This document shows, in pieces, positions 18,841 to 27,642 of a stretch of DNA of 64,000 bases. How positions within the stretch are numbered: position 1 is the first letter of the stretch; each line of letters begins with the position of its first letter. The translations under genes and the position numbers were made by a program. The stretch comes from Xanthomonas sp. XNM01 (GTDB taxonomy: Bacteria > Pseudomonadota > Gammaproteobacteria > Xanthomonadales > Xanthomonadaceae). Where the stretch lies: the NCBI RefSeq assembly GCF_014851915.1, contig NZ_JACVAP010000002.1:434001-498000 (forward strand), written 5' to 3'. The notes beneath the pieces are model-generated. The model was not told where the DNA came from, did not search any database, and saw only the letters and a list, made by a program, of their open reading frames with translations.

Positions 18841-20694
18841 ATGTCCGCCCCAGATCAAACTCCCCCCGCCGCGCCGCGTTTCGGCGATCTCGGCCTGCCC
18901 GAACCGTTGCTCGCCGCCCTGAGCGCGGTCGGCTACGAATCCCCGTCGCCGATCCAGGCGGCCACCATCCCGGCGCTGCTGTCGGGCCGCGACGTGCTGG
19001 GCACCGCCCAGACCGGCACCGGCAAGACCGCTGCGTTCGCGCTGCCGGTGCTGGCACGGCTGCAGACCAACCGGACCAAGCCGCAGGCGCTGGTATTGGC
19101 GCCCACGCGCGAACTGGCCATCCAGGTCGCCGAGGCGTTCCAGCGCTATGCGGTCAACATTCCCGGCTTCCACGTGCTGCCGATCTACGGCGGCCAGGGC
19201 TATGGTCCGCAGCTGGCGGCGCTGCGCCGCGGCGTGCACGTCGTGGTCGGTACCCCGGGCCGTGTCATCGACCATCTGAACCGCGGCACCCTGGACCTGT
19301 CCGAACTGGACTGCCTGGTCCTGGACGAGGCCGACGAGATGCTGCGCATGGGCTTCATCGACGACGTCGAGGCCGTGCTGAAGAAGCTGCCGGAGAAGCG
19401 TCAGGTGGCGCTGTTCTCGGCGACGATGCCGCCGCCGATCCGGCGCATCGCCCAGACCTACCTGAACGACCCGGCCGAAGTCACCATCGCGGCCAAGACC
19501 ACCACGTCGGCCAACATCCGCCAGCGCTACTGGTTCGTCAGCGGCATGCACAAGCTGGACGCGCTGACCCGGATCATCGAGGCCGAGCCGTTCGACGCGA
19601 TGATCGTGTTCGCGCGGACCAAGGCCGGCACCGAGGAACTGGCGCAGAAGCTGCAGGCCCGTGGCCAGGCAGCCGCCGCGATCAACGGCGACATCCAGCA
19701 GCAGCAGCGCGAGCGCACCATCCAGCAGCTGAAGGACGGCAAGCTGGACGTGCTGGTGGCCACCGACGTGGCCGCCCGCGGCCTGGACGTGGAGCGGATC
19801 AGCCACGTGCTGAACTACGACATCCCGTACGACACCGAGAGCTACGTGCACCGGATCGGCCGTACCGGCCGTGCCGGCCGCAGCGGCGAGGCGATCCTGT
19901 TCGTCACCCCGCGCGAGAAGGGCATGCTGCGCGCGATCGAGCGCGCCACCCGGCAGCCGATCGAGGAGATGCGCCTGCCGTCGGTCGAGGCGGTCAACGA
20001 CCGTCGCGTCGCCCGCTTCTTCGAGAAGATCTCCGGCGCGCTGGAAGCCGGCGGCCTGGAGCCGTACCGCGACCTGGTCGCCCGCTACGCCGGCGAGCAT
20101 GGTCTGCCCGAGTCCGAGGTGGCCGCCGCGCTGGCCAGGCTGCTGCAGGGCGACACGCCGCTGTTCCTGGAAGCCAACGATCCGCCGCCGCGTGCGCCGC
20201 GCTTCGAGCGCGAGGCGCGTGAACCGCGTGAGGGTGGTCGCGAGCGCGACGAGCGCCGTGGTCCGCGCCCGCCGCGCGAGCACGACGACGGCTTCGCCCC
20301 GCGTCCGCCGCGTGCGCCCAAGCCGCCGCGCGAGGCGCCGTCCGCCGGCATGGAGACCTACCGGGTCGAGGTCGGCCACATGCATGGCGTGAAGCCGGGC
20401 AACATCGTCGGCGCGATCGCCAACGAGGCCGGGCTGGAGAGCCGCTTCATCGGCCGCATCGACATCCACGACGACCACTCGATCCTGGACCTGCCTGAAG
20501 GCATGCCGCAGGAGATCATGTCGCACCTGCAGAAGGCCTGGGTGGTCGGCCAGCAGCTGCGGATCAGCCGCTGGGACGGCACCACGCCGCCGCCGTCCAA
20601 TGCGGGCCCGCGCCCGCCACGTCCGCCGCGCCCGGGTGGCTTCGCCGGCCGTGGTCCGGGCAAGCCGCCGCACCGGAAGGGACCGCCGCGCTGA
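18841..20694 (+). CDS. deaD: DEAD-box ATP-dependent RNA helicase, DeaD/CsdA type
   Basis: 617 residues. Q motif FGDLGLPEPLL with SPSPIQ, Walker A AQTGTGKT (56-63), DEAD (162-165), SAT in LFSATMP and HRIGRTGRAGR define the helicase core. The C-terminus has a DbpA-type RNA-binding domain (YRVEVGHMHGVKPGNIVGAI ... LPEGMPQEIMSHLQ) preceded by an Arg/Pro-rich linker, as in DeaD, which acts in ribosome assembly and cold adaptation. GGAG lies eight bases before the ATG at 18841. A hairpin without T-tract follows the stop. Confidence 0.92.
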   Translation: MSAPDQTPPAAPRFGDLGLPEPLLAALSAVGYESPSPIQAATIPALLSGRDVLGTAQTGTGKTAAFALPVLARLQTNRTKPQALVLAPTRELAIQVAEAFQRYAVNIPGFHVLPIYGGQGYGPQLAALRRGVHVVVGTPGRVIDHLNRGTLDLSELDCLVLDEADEMLRMGFIDDVEAVLKKLPEKRQVALFSATMPPPIRRIAQTYLNDPAEVTIAAKTTTSANIRQRYWFVSGMHKLDALTRIIEAEPFDAMIVFARTKAGTEELAQKLQARGQAAAAINGDIQQQQRERTIQQLKDGKLDVLVATDVAARGLDVERISHVLNYDIPYDTESYVHRIGRTGRAGRSGEAILFVTPREKGMLRAIERATRQPIEEMRLPSVEAVNDRRVARFFEKISGALEAGGLEPYRDLVARYAGEHGLPESEVAAALARLLQGDTPLFLEANDPPPRAPRFEREAREPREGGRERDERRGPRPPREHDDGFAPRPPRAPKPPREAPSAGMETYRVEVGHMHGVKPGNIVGAIANEAGLESRFIGRIDIHDDHSILDLPEGMPQEIMSHLQKAWVVGQQLRISRWDGTTPPPSNAGPRPPRPPRPGGFAGRGPGKPPHRKGPPR

Positions 20695-20702
20695 ATGCGG
20701 CC

Positions 20703-20739
20703 GACCCCGCCCGTTCCGTCGCCGGAACGCTGCGGGGTC
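20703..20739 (+). terminator. hairpin after the helicase gene
   Basis: Arms GACCCCGC (20703-20710) and GCGGGGTC (20732-20739), with an inner stem GTTCC/GGAAC, lie eight bases after the stop. No T-run follows, so it may be a 3' stabiliser or a weak terminator insulating the sigma-54 promoter downstream. Confidence 0.5.
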
Positions 20740-20754
20740 CGTGACCGGCGTCGC

Positions 20755-20770
20755 TGGCACGGTACTTGCA
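20755..20770 (+). promoter_or_regulatory. sigma-54 (-24/-12) promoter
   Basis: TGGCACGGTACTTGCA matches the RpoN consensus TGGCAC-N5-TTGCA with the exact GG-N10-GC spacing. Transcription would begin near 20781. This rules out reading the following protein from 20766 or 20778 and favours the GTG at 20835. The activator is unknown; no obvious enhancer-binding site was recognised upstream. Confidence 0.8.
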
Positions 20771-20834
20771 GAGCGTCATGGAGATGCGGCCGCCACGCGG
20801 CCGCACCGGTGGTTCCGTGACGGAGTGCGAGGGC

Positions 20835-22496
20835 GTGATCGGGTCGGTCTGGAAACAGTGGAAAGCCGTATTGCTGCTGGGCCTTCTGGGTCTGGCCGCT
20901 GACGCGTCCGCGCACCATGGTGACCGCGACCACGCCTATCTGGTGACCGGCGAGGCGACCACCGAGCAGACGCCCGCGCGCCGCTGCGCACCGGAGATGC
21001 TGGCCGGGCTCGACCAGCACGCGCAGATCCCGGCACCGGCCGAGGGCTGGTCCGGTGCGCCGCAGGCGGTGGACGTGTTCAACGTCTTCGCCGGCGAAGT
21101 GATGCTGCGCCAGGGCGACCGCCAGATCTGCGGGCGGATGCACGACGCGCGCACCCGCGATTCGCGGTTCCGCGCCGGCATCGGCCTGGTGGTGGTGCCC
21201 GAGGCGGGCAGCCGTGAGCCGATCCATGTCGCGTGGCGCACGCCGCTGCGCGAGCGCTGGATCCCGACCCTCCGCCTGGGCGGGCCGAGCCCGGTCCAGC
21301 AGGCCGATACGTTCCGGCTGATCGTGCGCACCGCCTGCATGGCGATCGCGCTGGCGCTGGCGTTCTCCGCGCTGATGGGCTTCGTCGGCGCGCGCGACCG
21401 CGCCTTCCTCAACCACACCGTGATCTGCCTGATGCTGCTGCTGTGGCAGGCGGTGCTCAGTGGCCTGTCCGGCTATCCCGAGCCCTGGCTGCCGGTGGGC
21501 GATGCCGAAGCCTGGTGGCTGCTGGGCCTGTCCTTCACCGGCAGCGCCGCGTTGCTGTACGGCCTGTGGGCGCTCTCCGGCGGCGTGCAGCTGTGGCCCA
21601 GGCTGCGCCATCTGTCGCGCTGGGTCACCCGGGTGCTGCTCGCGCTGGCGGTGGTGACGCCGCTGCTGCCCTATGCGTATCTGCCGTTCATGGCGGCGTT
21701 GCTGGACCTGGGCTTCGCCATCGCCTGCGTCGCGATCCTCGTGGTGGCCTGCGTGGCGCTATGGCGCCGCGATTCCGGCGCGCTGCGCGTGGTGGTCGCG
21801 CTGGTACCGTTCCTGGCGATGACGGTCGGCGATCTGTGCGACAGCCATCTGCTGCTCGAATACCGGGTCGAGGCGATCCAGCTGTCGATCACCTGGTTCC
21901 TGATCGTGATGGCCTATGCGCTCAAGCGCCGCTACGGGCAACTGCGCGAGCAGCGCGACGCGATGCAGCTGCTGGCCGACACCGATGCGCTGACCGGGCT
22001 GCCCAACCGGCGTGCCGGCCTGGCCCGGCTCGAGCGCCTGCTGCGTCAGGCCCGCAGCAGCCAGCGCGAGCTGGCGGTGGGTTTCGTCGACATCGACCTG
22101 TTCAAGCGGATCAACGACGTCTACGGGCATGCGGTCGGCGACCGGGTGCTGGTGGCGGTGGCCGACGCGCTGGGCGCGTCGGTGCGCGAACGCCGCGATG
22201 TGGTCCGGATGGGCGGCGAGGAGTTCCTGGTGCTGCTGCCGGGCATCGGCGGCGCCACCGCGCAGGCGCGCCTGGAATCGATGCGCCGGCGCGTGGGCGA
22301 GGCGGGCGCGCGGCTGGGCGTGGCCGGCCTGGACGTCACCGCGAGCATCGGCCTGGCCACCCTGCGCGCCGAGGACGCGGACAGCGCCGCGCTGCTGCGC
22401 CGTGCCGACGAGGCGATGTACCGCGCCAAGCAGGCCGGACGCGACCGCGTCGTCGACGCCGCTGCCGCCACCGCTGAGCGGTCCCCGGCGGCGTGA
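20835..22496 (+). CDS. membrane diguanylate cyclase (7TMR-type sensor plus GGDEF)
   Basis: 553 residues from GTG 20835. This start follows GGAG at 20822-20825, gives a normal signal peptide (KQWKAVLLLGLLGLAADASA) and lies downstream of the predicted sigma-54 start point. A periplasmic domain (~residues 27-155) is followed by seven hydrophobic segments (~157-370) as in 7TMR-DISM sensors, then a GGDEF domain: DALTGLPNRR, FVDIDLFKRIND and the active-site GGEEF at 460-464, so cyclic-di-GMP synthesis is expected. RpoN control would link it to motility or nitrogen/biofilm decisions. Longer readings beginning at 20766, 20778 or 20817 are possible on paper. Confidence 0.85.
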   Translation: MIGSVWKQWKAVLLLGLLGLAADASAHHGDRDHAYLVTGEATTEQTPARRCAPEMLAGLDQHAQIPAPAEGWSGAPQAVDVFNVFAGEVMLRQGDRQICGRMHDARTRDSRFRAGIGLVVVPEAGSREPIHVAWRTPLRERWIPTLRLGGPSPVQQADTFRLIVRTACMAIALALAFSALMGFVGARDRAFLNHTVICLMLLLWQAVLSGLSGYPEPWLPVGDAEAWWLLGLSFTGSAALLYGLWALSGGVQLWPRLRHLSRWVTRVLLALAVVTPLLPYAYLPFMAALLDLGFAIACVAILVVACVALWRRDSGALRVVVALVPFLAMTVGDLCDSHLLLEYRVEAIQLSITWFLIVMAYALKRRYGQLREQRDAMQLLADTDALTGLPNRRAGLARLERLLRQARSSQRELAVGFVDIDLFKRINDVYGHAVGDRVLVAVADALGASVRERRDVVRMGGEEFLVLLPGIGGATAQARLESMRRRVGEAGARLGVAGLDVTASIGLATLRAEDADSAALLRRADEAMYRAKQAGRDRVVDAAAATAERSPAA

Positions 22497-22566
22497 GCCG
22501 CACGTCGGGGCGGGCCGGTGCGCCCGCGTTGCCCGCTGGCTGCGGCGATCGCGGATAATCGCCGCC

Positions 22567-23289
22567 ATGACGACCCGACTGAACAAACACATCGCCGAAA
22601 CCGGCTTCTGCTCCCGCCGCGAGGCCGATCGCCTGATCGGCGAACGCCGGGTCACCGTCAACGGCATCGTCGCCGGCACCGGCGCGGTGGTCGGCGAGGA
22701 CGACACCGTGCTGGTCGACGGCCAGCCGCTGCGCACGCGCGTGGCGAAGAAGCCCGGCGCGCGCCGCCATGTCTACATCGCGCTGAACAAGCCGGTCGGG
22801 ATCACCTGCACCACCGAGAGCTCGGTCAAGGGCAACATCGTCGACTTCGTCGGCCACGAGCAGCGGATCTTTCCGGTCGGGCGCCTGGACAAGGATTCCG
22901 AAGGGCTGATCCTGATGACCAGCAACGGCGACATCGTCAACCAGATCCTGCGCGCGGAGAACCGGCACCAGAAGGAGTACCTGGTGGCGGTGAACAAGCC
23001 GGTGACCGACGAGTTCCTGCGCGGCATGGCCCGCGGCGTGCGCATCCACAACGAGACCACGCTGCCGTGCCGGACCTCGCGGATCGCCAAGCTCGGCTTC
23101 CGGATCGTGCTCGAGCAGGGCCTGAACCGGCAGATCCGCCTGATGGCCGCCGCGTTCGACTACCGCGTGACCCAGCTGCGCCGCGTGCGCATCGACAACA
23201 TCAAGCTCGGCGCGCTCAAGCCCGGCCAGTGGCGCAACCTGACCGACGCCGAGCTGCGCGGCCTGCTGCCGGGGCGCGAGGACTGGTAA
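22567..23289 (+). CDS. rluF: 23S rRNA pseudouridine(2604) synthase
   Basis: 240 residues. N-terminal S4 RNA-binding domain (RLNKHIAETGFCSRREADRL), then the RsuA-type catalytic domain with nucleophile Asp108 in FPVGRLDKDSEGLI and the RluF-type ending QGLNRQIRLMAAAFDYRV. RluF modifies U2604 of 23S rRNA. The ATG at 22567 gives the conserved N-terminus. It is a single gene followed by the universal stress protein. Confidence 0.9.
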   Translation: MTTRLNKHIAETGFCSRREADRLIGERRVTVNGIVAGTGAVVGEDDTVLVDGQPLRTRVAKKPGARRHVYIALNKPVGITCTTESSVKGNIVDFVGHEQRIFPVGRLDKDSEGLILMTSNGDIVNQILRAENRHQKEYLVAVNKPVTDEFLRGMARGVRIHNETTLPCRTSRIAKLGFRIVLEQGLNRQIRLMAAAFDYRVTQLRRVRIDNIKLGALKPGQWRNLTDAELRGLLPGREDW

Positions 23290-23299
23290 GTCCGCGGTC

Positions 23300-23340
23300 T
23301 TGATCGGGATCATGCCGGCGACTGGAGCCGGCGCTACCAT
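23300..23340 (+). promoter_or_regulatory. FNR/ANR-type box and -10 of universal stress gene 1
   Basis: TTGATCGGGATCAT at 23300-23313 matches TTGAT-N4-ATCAA with one mismatch. TACCAT at 23335-23340 is a suitable -10; the implied start near 23347 puts the box centre at about -41.5, the class II activator position. The box begins 73 bases before the ATG at 23373, exactly as in the second stress gene (56679 to 56752). Confidence 0.7.
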
Positions 23341-23372
23341 CGGGGCGTGATGACCCCGATGGAGGCGTGGCG

Positions 23373-23795
23373 ATGAGGATCCTGCTTGCGGTGGACGACA
23401 GTGCGGTCGGCGAGGCCGTGGTCAAGCGCGTGGCCAAGCTGGCGAAGAAGCTCAGGGACGCACCCGAACTGCACGTGCTCAGCGCGGTGCCGCGGCTGTC
23501 GAAGGCGGCCGAGAAGGAGTTCGGCAAGGCCGGCCCGGTGCGCTATTACGACGGCCAGTTCGAGGCGGCGCTGGCGCCGTTGCGGCCGCTGCTGGCGCGC
23601 ACGAAGCTGAGCGTGGTCGAGCGCAAGGCGATCGGCGACATCGTGCCGACGATCCTGGACGAGGCGAAGAAGGCCAGGGCCGACATGATCGTGATCGGCA
23701 GCCACGGCAAGGGCGCGCTGAAGAGCCTGCTGGTCGGTTCGGTCACGCAGAAGGTGATCGCTCTGAGCCCGCTGCCGGTGCTGGTGGTGCGCTGA
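23373..23795 (+). CDS. universal stress protein, UspA family
   Basis: 140 residues; single Usp domain beginning MRILLAVDDS and ending IALSPLPVLVVR, with the ATP-loop-like IGSHGKGALKSLLVGSVTQKV (Gly-x2-Gly-x9-Gly-Ser pattern), so an ATP-binding type. GGAGG at 23361-23365 is eight bases before the ATG at 23373; an earlier in-frame GTG at 23367 sits on the ribosome site and is rejected. Preceded by an FNR-type box, so probably induced at low oxygen. Paralogue at 56752. Confidence 0.88.
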   Translation: MRILLAVDDSAVGEAVVKRVAKLAKKLRDAPELHVLSAVPRLSKAAEKEFGKAGPVRYYDGQFEAALAPLRPLLARTKLSVVERKAIGDIVPTILDEAKKARADMIVIGSHGKGALKSLLVGSVTQKVIALSPLPVLVVR

Positions 23796-24039
23796 GGGCG
23801 CCACCGGTCACAGGACGGCGCATGACGCGCGGATGCCGGGCGTGCGCGCGACGCCTGGCGTCTGGCATCGCGCTTCGAAGGGACACCTAAGGAACGCCGG
23901 GGTGCGCTGCGCGAAGCGGACGCGTCGGATGAGGTCTTCCGCAGCGATGTCCAGCAGCATCCGGTGTCGGACGCGGTGTGCATGCCCTTGACGACGACGG
24001 TCGCTCCAGGGCGCGGCAGGCATCGCGCCGCCGGATGCC

Positions 24040-24996
24040 TCAATCCACCAGCTGCTTGGCTTCCGAGGTGCCGAGCACCTCCGGGTGCTGCACCGGCGTG
24101 CCGCGCCGGCGGCGCTGCAGCAGCGGATCCAGGCAGACCGCGGCCAGCAGGATAGCCACGCCGAGGTAGAACAGCGGCGTGAGTTCGCGCTGCTCACCCA
24201 GCAGCACGATCGCCAGCACGATCGCGTAGACCGGTTCCAGATTGGTCGCCAGCTGCACCGTGTAGGCGCTGATGTGGCGCAGCGCGACCAGCGACAGGGC
24301 GAACGGCAGCAGGGTGCAGGCCAGGGCGAGGGTGAGCAGCAGGACGCCGTCGCGCAGGTCCGGCAGCACGAACAGCGCACCGCCGAACGCGGGAAACAGC
24401 AGCGGCATCAGCGGCGCAAGCGCGGTCAGGGCCAGCGTGCCGGCGCCCAGCTCGACCGCGGTCACGGTCAGCGGGTCGGCGTGCTCGACCATGCGCTTGT
24501 TGAACGAGCCGAAGATCGCGACCAGGAAGGCCGACAGGGCGCCGACCGCGACGCCGATCCGCATGCCGTCCGGCACGCCACCCACGACCAGCGCCACGCC
24601 GGGCAGTGCGGCCAGGCCGAACACCAGCTCGCGCGGGCGGAACGGCCGCCGGGCGACCAGCGGTTCGATCAACGCGGTGAACACCGGCGCCAGCGCGATG
24701 CAGGTCGCCGCCACCGACGCGTTGGCCAGTTTGATCGCGCCATAGAAGGTTAGCCAGTGCAGGGCGACCACCACGCCGATGCCGGCGTAGGCGGCGGTCA
24801 GCCGCGGCGGCAGCGCACGCAGTCCGCGCCAGACCGCCGGCACCAGCGCCAGTGCCGCGACCACCAGCAGCATCCGCCACCACACCAGCGGCAGCGCCGC
24901 CAGCGTGATCAGCTTGCCGAGGATCGCGGTGATGCCCCAGAGCAGCACGCAGAAGTGGATTTGCAGGTGCGCCTTCGCGCTCGGGGTCATGGCCAT
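24040..24996 (-). CDS. EamA/DMT superfamily transporter
   Basis: 318 residues, ten predicted transmembrane helices in two EamA repeats; LLWGITAILGKLITLAALPL opens the first and ATNLEPVYAIVLAIVLLGEQ marks the second. Typical of drug/metabolite exporters of unknown substrate. Start at 24996 (MAMTPSAKAH); 24990 is an equally acceptable adjacent ATG. The 245 bases between this gene's end and the stress gene contain no convincing gene. Confidence 0.85.
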   Translation of the reverse strand: MAMTPSAKAHLQIHFCVLLWGITAILGKLITLAALPLVWWRMLLVVAALALVPAVWRGLRALPPRLTAAYAGIGVVVALHWLTFYGAIKLANASVAATCIALAPVFTALIEPLVARRPFRPRELVFGLAALPGVALVVGGVPDGMRIGVAVGALSAFLVAIFGSFNKRMVEHADPLTVTAVELGAGTLALTALAPLMPLLFPAFGGALFVLPDLRDGVLLLTLALACTLLPFALSLVALRHISAYTVQLATNLEPVYAIVLAIVLLGEQRELTPLFYLGVAILLAAVCLDPLLQRRRRGTPVQHPEVLGTSEAKQLVD

Positions 24997-25072
24997 GGCG
25001 CGGATTATCGCTGGCGCCATGGCTGCTCCGATAGCGGTCGGCCACGCATTCGGCCGCGCCGCCGGCATTGGC

Positions 25073-25903
25073 TCAGGCGGGGCTGCCGAGCCGTTCGATC
25101 AGCGCCATCGCCGCGGCCGGGTTGCGCTCCTTGGCCGCGGAAATGAAGAACACGAACACCTCGCGCTCCTTCGCCGGCACCGCGTCGCTCCGGCCGGCAT
25201 GCGGCAGTGCGTCCGGGTCCTCGCCGCGCGCCCATGCCTGTGCGAGCGCGGCCCAGCGGTCCAGCGCCTGCGGCGCATATCCGGTCGCCCGCTCCGCCTG
25301 CGAGCGCATCAGCCGCGCATAGACGAAATCGGCGGTGAGGTCGGCGAACGACGGGTGTTCGTCCGAATCGGTGAACACGGTGGCCACGCCGTGGCGGCGG
25401 GCGAGGGCGAGCAGGTCCTCGCCGACCACGTCCGGGTCGCGGATCTCCAGCGCATGGCGCAGCCGGCGCCCGCGCACCGCATGCGGCAGCAGGGCAAGGA
25501 AATCGTCCAGTTCGGCCAGGTCCAGCCGCCGGGTGCGGTCGAACTGCCAGGACAGCACGGCCAGGCGGTCGCCCAGCTCGGTGATGCCGCCGACGAAGTC
25601 CTCGACCTGGTGGCCGGTGCCGGCCAGCCGGCGCGCGCCGACGATCCGCTTCGGCGCCTTGGCGGTGAACACGAAGCCCTCGGGTGTTTCGTCGCGCCAC
25701 TTCGCGTAGGTCGCCGGCGACTGGGTGCCGTAGTAGGTGCCGTTGATCTCGATCGCGGTCAGCTGGCGACTGGCGTATTCCAGCTCACGGCGCTGGACCA
25801 GGCCGGCCGGATAGAAGTTGCTGCGCCAGGGCGCGTAGGTCCAGCCTCCAACGCCGACATGGATCGGGCTGGTGGCGGCGCGGGTGGCGAACAGGTCGGA
25901 CAT
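25073..25903 (-). CDS. DUF72 domain protein
   Basis: 276 residues. TIM-barrel DUF72 protein: VGVGGWTYAPWRSNFYPAGL, then YASRQLTAIEINGTYYGTQS, FVFTAKAPKRIVGARRL and VFVFFISAAKERNPAAAMAL near the end are diagnostic. The family (YecE in E. coli) has no proven activity. No signal peptide. Divergent from the beta-lactamase-fold gene at 26038. Confidence 0.88.
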   Translation of the reverse strand: MSDLFATRAATSPIHVGVGGWTYAPWRSNFYPAGLVQRRELEYASRQLTAIEINGTYYGTQSPATYAKWRDETPEGFVFTAKAPKRIVGARRLAGTGHQVEDFVGGITELGDRLAVLSWQFDRTRRLDLAELDDFLALLPHAVRGRRLRHALEIRDPDVVGEDLLALARRHGVATVFTDSDEHPSFADLTADFVYARLMRSQAERATGYAPQALDRWAALAQAWARGEDPDALPHAGRSDAVPAKEREVFVFFISAAKERNPAAAMALIERLGSPA

Positions 25904-26037
25904 GCGGCGGAAGACGGAGCGGGCGTGATCACGATCATAGCGAGGCGCGGTGCAGGCCGGGTCCACGTCCGCACGCGCACCCGGCCGGCCGCATTGCCTA
26001 CAATCGGCGCTCCTTCCGTTCCAGCAGGCCATCGCGC

Positions 26038-27642
26038 ATGCCTCCGCGCCCGCTCCGTTCCTTCATGCAGGGCCTGGCCCTCAGCGGCCTGTGCGCGCTC
26101 GCGCCGGCCCATGCCGATGCCGGCAACGACGCGCCGCTGGACATCGCCGCGCTCGACGCGCATGTCGAGCGGGTCCGCGAACGCTTCGAGGTGCCGGGCA
26201 TCGCGGTGGCGGTGATCCAGGACGGCAAGGTGGTGGTCGAGCGCGGCTGGGGCGTGCGCGAACTCGGCAAGCCCGAACCGGTGGACGCGCACACGCTGTT
26301 CGCGATCGCCTCCAACACCAAGGCCTTCACCGCGGCCGCGCTGTCGATGCTCGCCGACGAAGGCAGGCTGAAGATGGACGACCGGGTGATCGACCATCTG
26401 CCCTGGTTCCGGATGTCGGACGCCTACGTCACCCGCGAGATGCGCATCCGCGACCTGCTGACCCACCGCAGCGGCCTGGGCCTGGGCGCCGGCGACCTGC
26501 TGTTCTGGCCCGGCAGCGACTACAGCACCACCGAGGTCGTGCAGCGGCTGAAGGACGTGCCGCTGGCGCGCGGCTTCCGCGACAGCTACGCCTACGACAA
26601 CATCCTGTATGCGGCCGCGACGCTGGTGATCGAGCAGGTCTCGGGCCAGTCCTACGCGCAGTTCGTGCAGCAGCGCATCCTCGACCCGCTGGGCATGGAC
26701 GGCACCCGCGCCAACGCCGATGCGCTGCGCGCCGGCGACGCGGTCGCCATCGGCCATGCCAGGGCCGACTTCACCACGCTGCAGCCGACCTTCCCGCTGA
26801 CCTGGCACAACGCGTCCGGCGCCGGCGGGATCTACTCCAGCGTGCACGACATGGGGCTGTGGGTCGCCGCGCAGCTGGCCAAAGGCGCCTACACCGACCG
26901 CGACGGACGCCTGCAGCGCCTGTTCTCGCCGGCGCGGCAGAAGGCGATGTGGTCGCTGCTGTCGCCGATGAACATCGCCGAGCCCGCGGTGCCGTCGCTG
27001 GCCGCCGCGCGCCCCGATTTCCAGGGCTACGGCGAGGGCTGGATCGTGTCGTCCTACCGCGGCGAGAAGCTGGTCTGGCACACCGGCGGCTGGCCGGGCA
27101 TGGTCTCGCGCGTGACCCTGGTGCCGGGGCGCAACCTGGGCGTCGTGGTGCTGACCAACCAGGAATCGGGCGCGGCGTTCAACGCCATCACGATGGAACT
27201 GCTGGACAGCGTGCTGCGCCCGGCCGAGCGCACCGACTGGATCGGCGCGTACGCCGCCGCCAGCGACAAGGCCCGCGGCCAGGCCGAGCGCCACTGGCGC
27301 GAGCGCGAGCAGGCGCGCGCCACCGGCAGCCGGCCCTCGCTGCCCCTGGCCGGCTACGCAGGCACCTACCGCGATGCGTGGTACGGCGACGTCGAGGTCC
27401 GCGAGCAGCGCGGCCGGCTGGTGCTGCGCTTCACCCGTACGCCGTTGCTGGTCGGCGAGCTGCAGCACTGGCAGCACGACACCTTCCTGGTGAAGTGGAA
27501 CGACCGTACCCTCAACGGCGATGCCTTCGTCAGCTTCGCGCTCGACCCGGACGGCGCCGTGCGCGAGGCGCGGATGGAGGCGGCCTCGGAGATGACCGAT
27601 TTCAGCTTCGATTTCCAGGACCTGCTGCTGAAGCGGCAGTAG
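26038..27642 (+). CDS. secreted serine hydrolase, class C beta-lactamase fold
   Basis: 534 residues. Short signal peptide (FMQGLALSGLCALAPAHADA). Catalytic set of the penicillin-recognising fold: Ser92-x-x-Lys95 (SNTK), Tyr186-Asp-Asn188 and the HTGG motif (LVWHTGGWPGM). The C-terminal ~130 residues form a DUF3471-like beta domain (GYAGTYRDAWYGDVEV). Such proteins are esterases or D-amino-acid peptidases rather than antibiotic-resistance enzymes. The TAG stop (27640-27642) is the first three bases of the repeat array, an unusual junction. Confidence 0.88.
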   Translation: MPPRPLRSFMQGLALSGLCALAPAHADAGNDAPLDIAALDAHVERVRERFEVPGIAVAVIQDGKVVVERGWGVRELGKPEPVDAHTLFAIASNTKAFTAAALSMLADEGRLKMDDRVIDHLPWFRMSDAYVTREMRIRDLLTHRSGLGLGAGDLLFWPGSDYSTTEVVQRLKDVPLARGFRDSYAYDNILYAAATLVIEQVSGQSYAQFVQQRILDPLGMDGTRANADALRAGDAVAIGHARADFTTLQPTFPLTWHNASGAGGIYSSVHDMGLWVAAQLAKGAYTDRDGRLQRLFSPARQKAMWSLLSPMNIAEPAVPSLAAARPDFQGYGEGWIVSSYRGEKLVWHTGGWPGMVSRVTLVPGRNLGVVVLTNQESGAAFNAITMELLDSVLRPAERTDWIGAYAAASDKARGQAERHWREREQARATGSRPSLPLAGYAGTYRDAWYGDVEVREQRGRLVLRFTRTPLLVGELQHWQHDTFLVKWNDRTLNGDAFVSFALDPDGAVREARMEAASEMTDFSFDFQDLLLKRQ

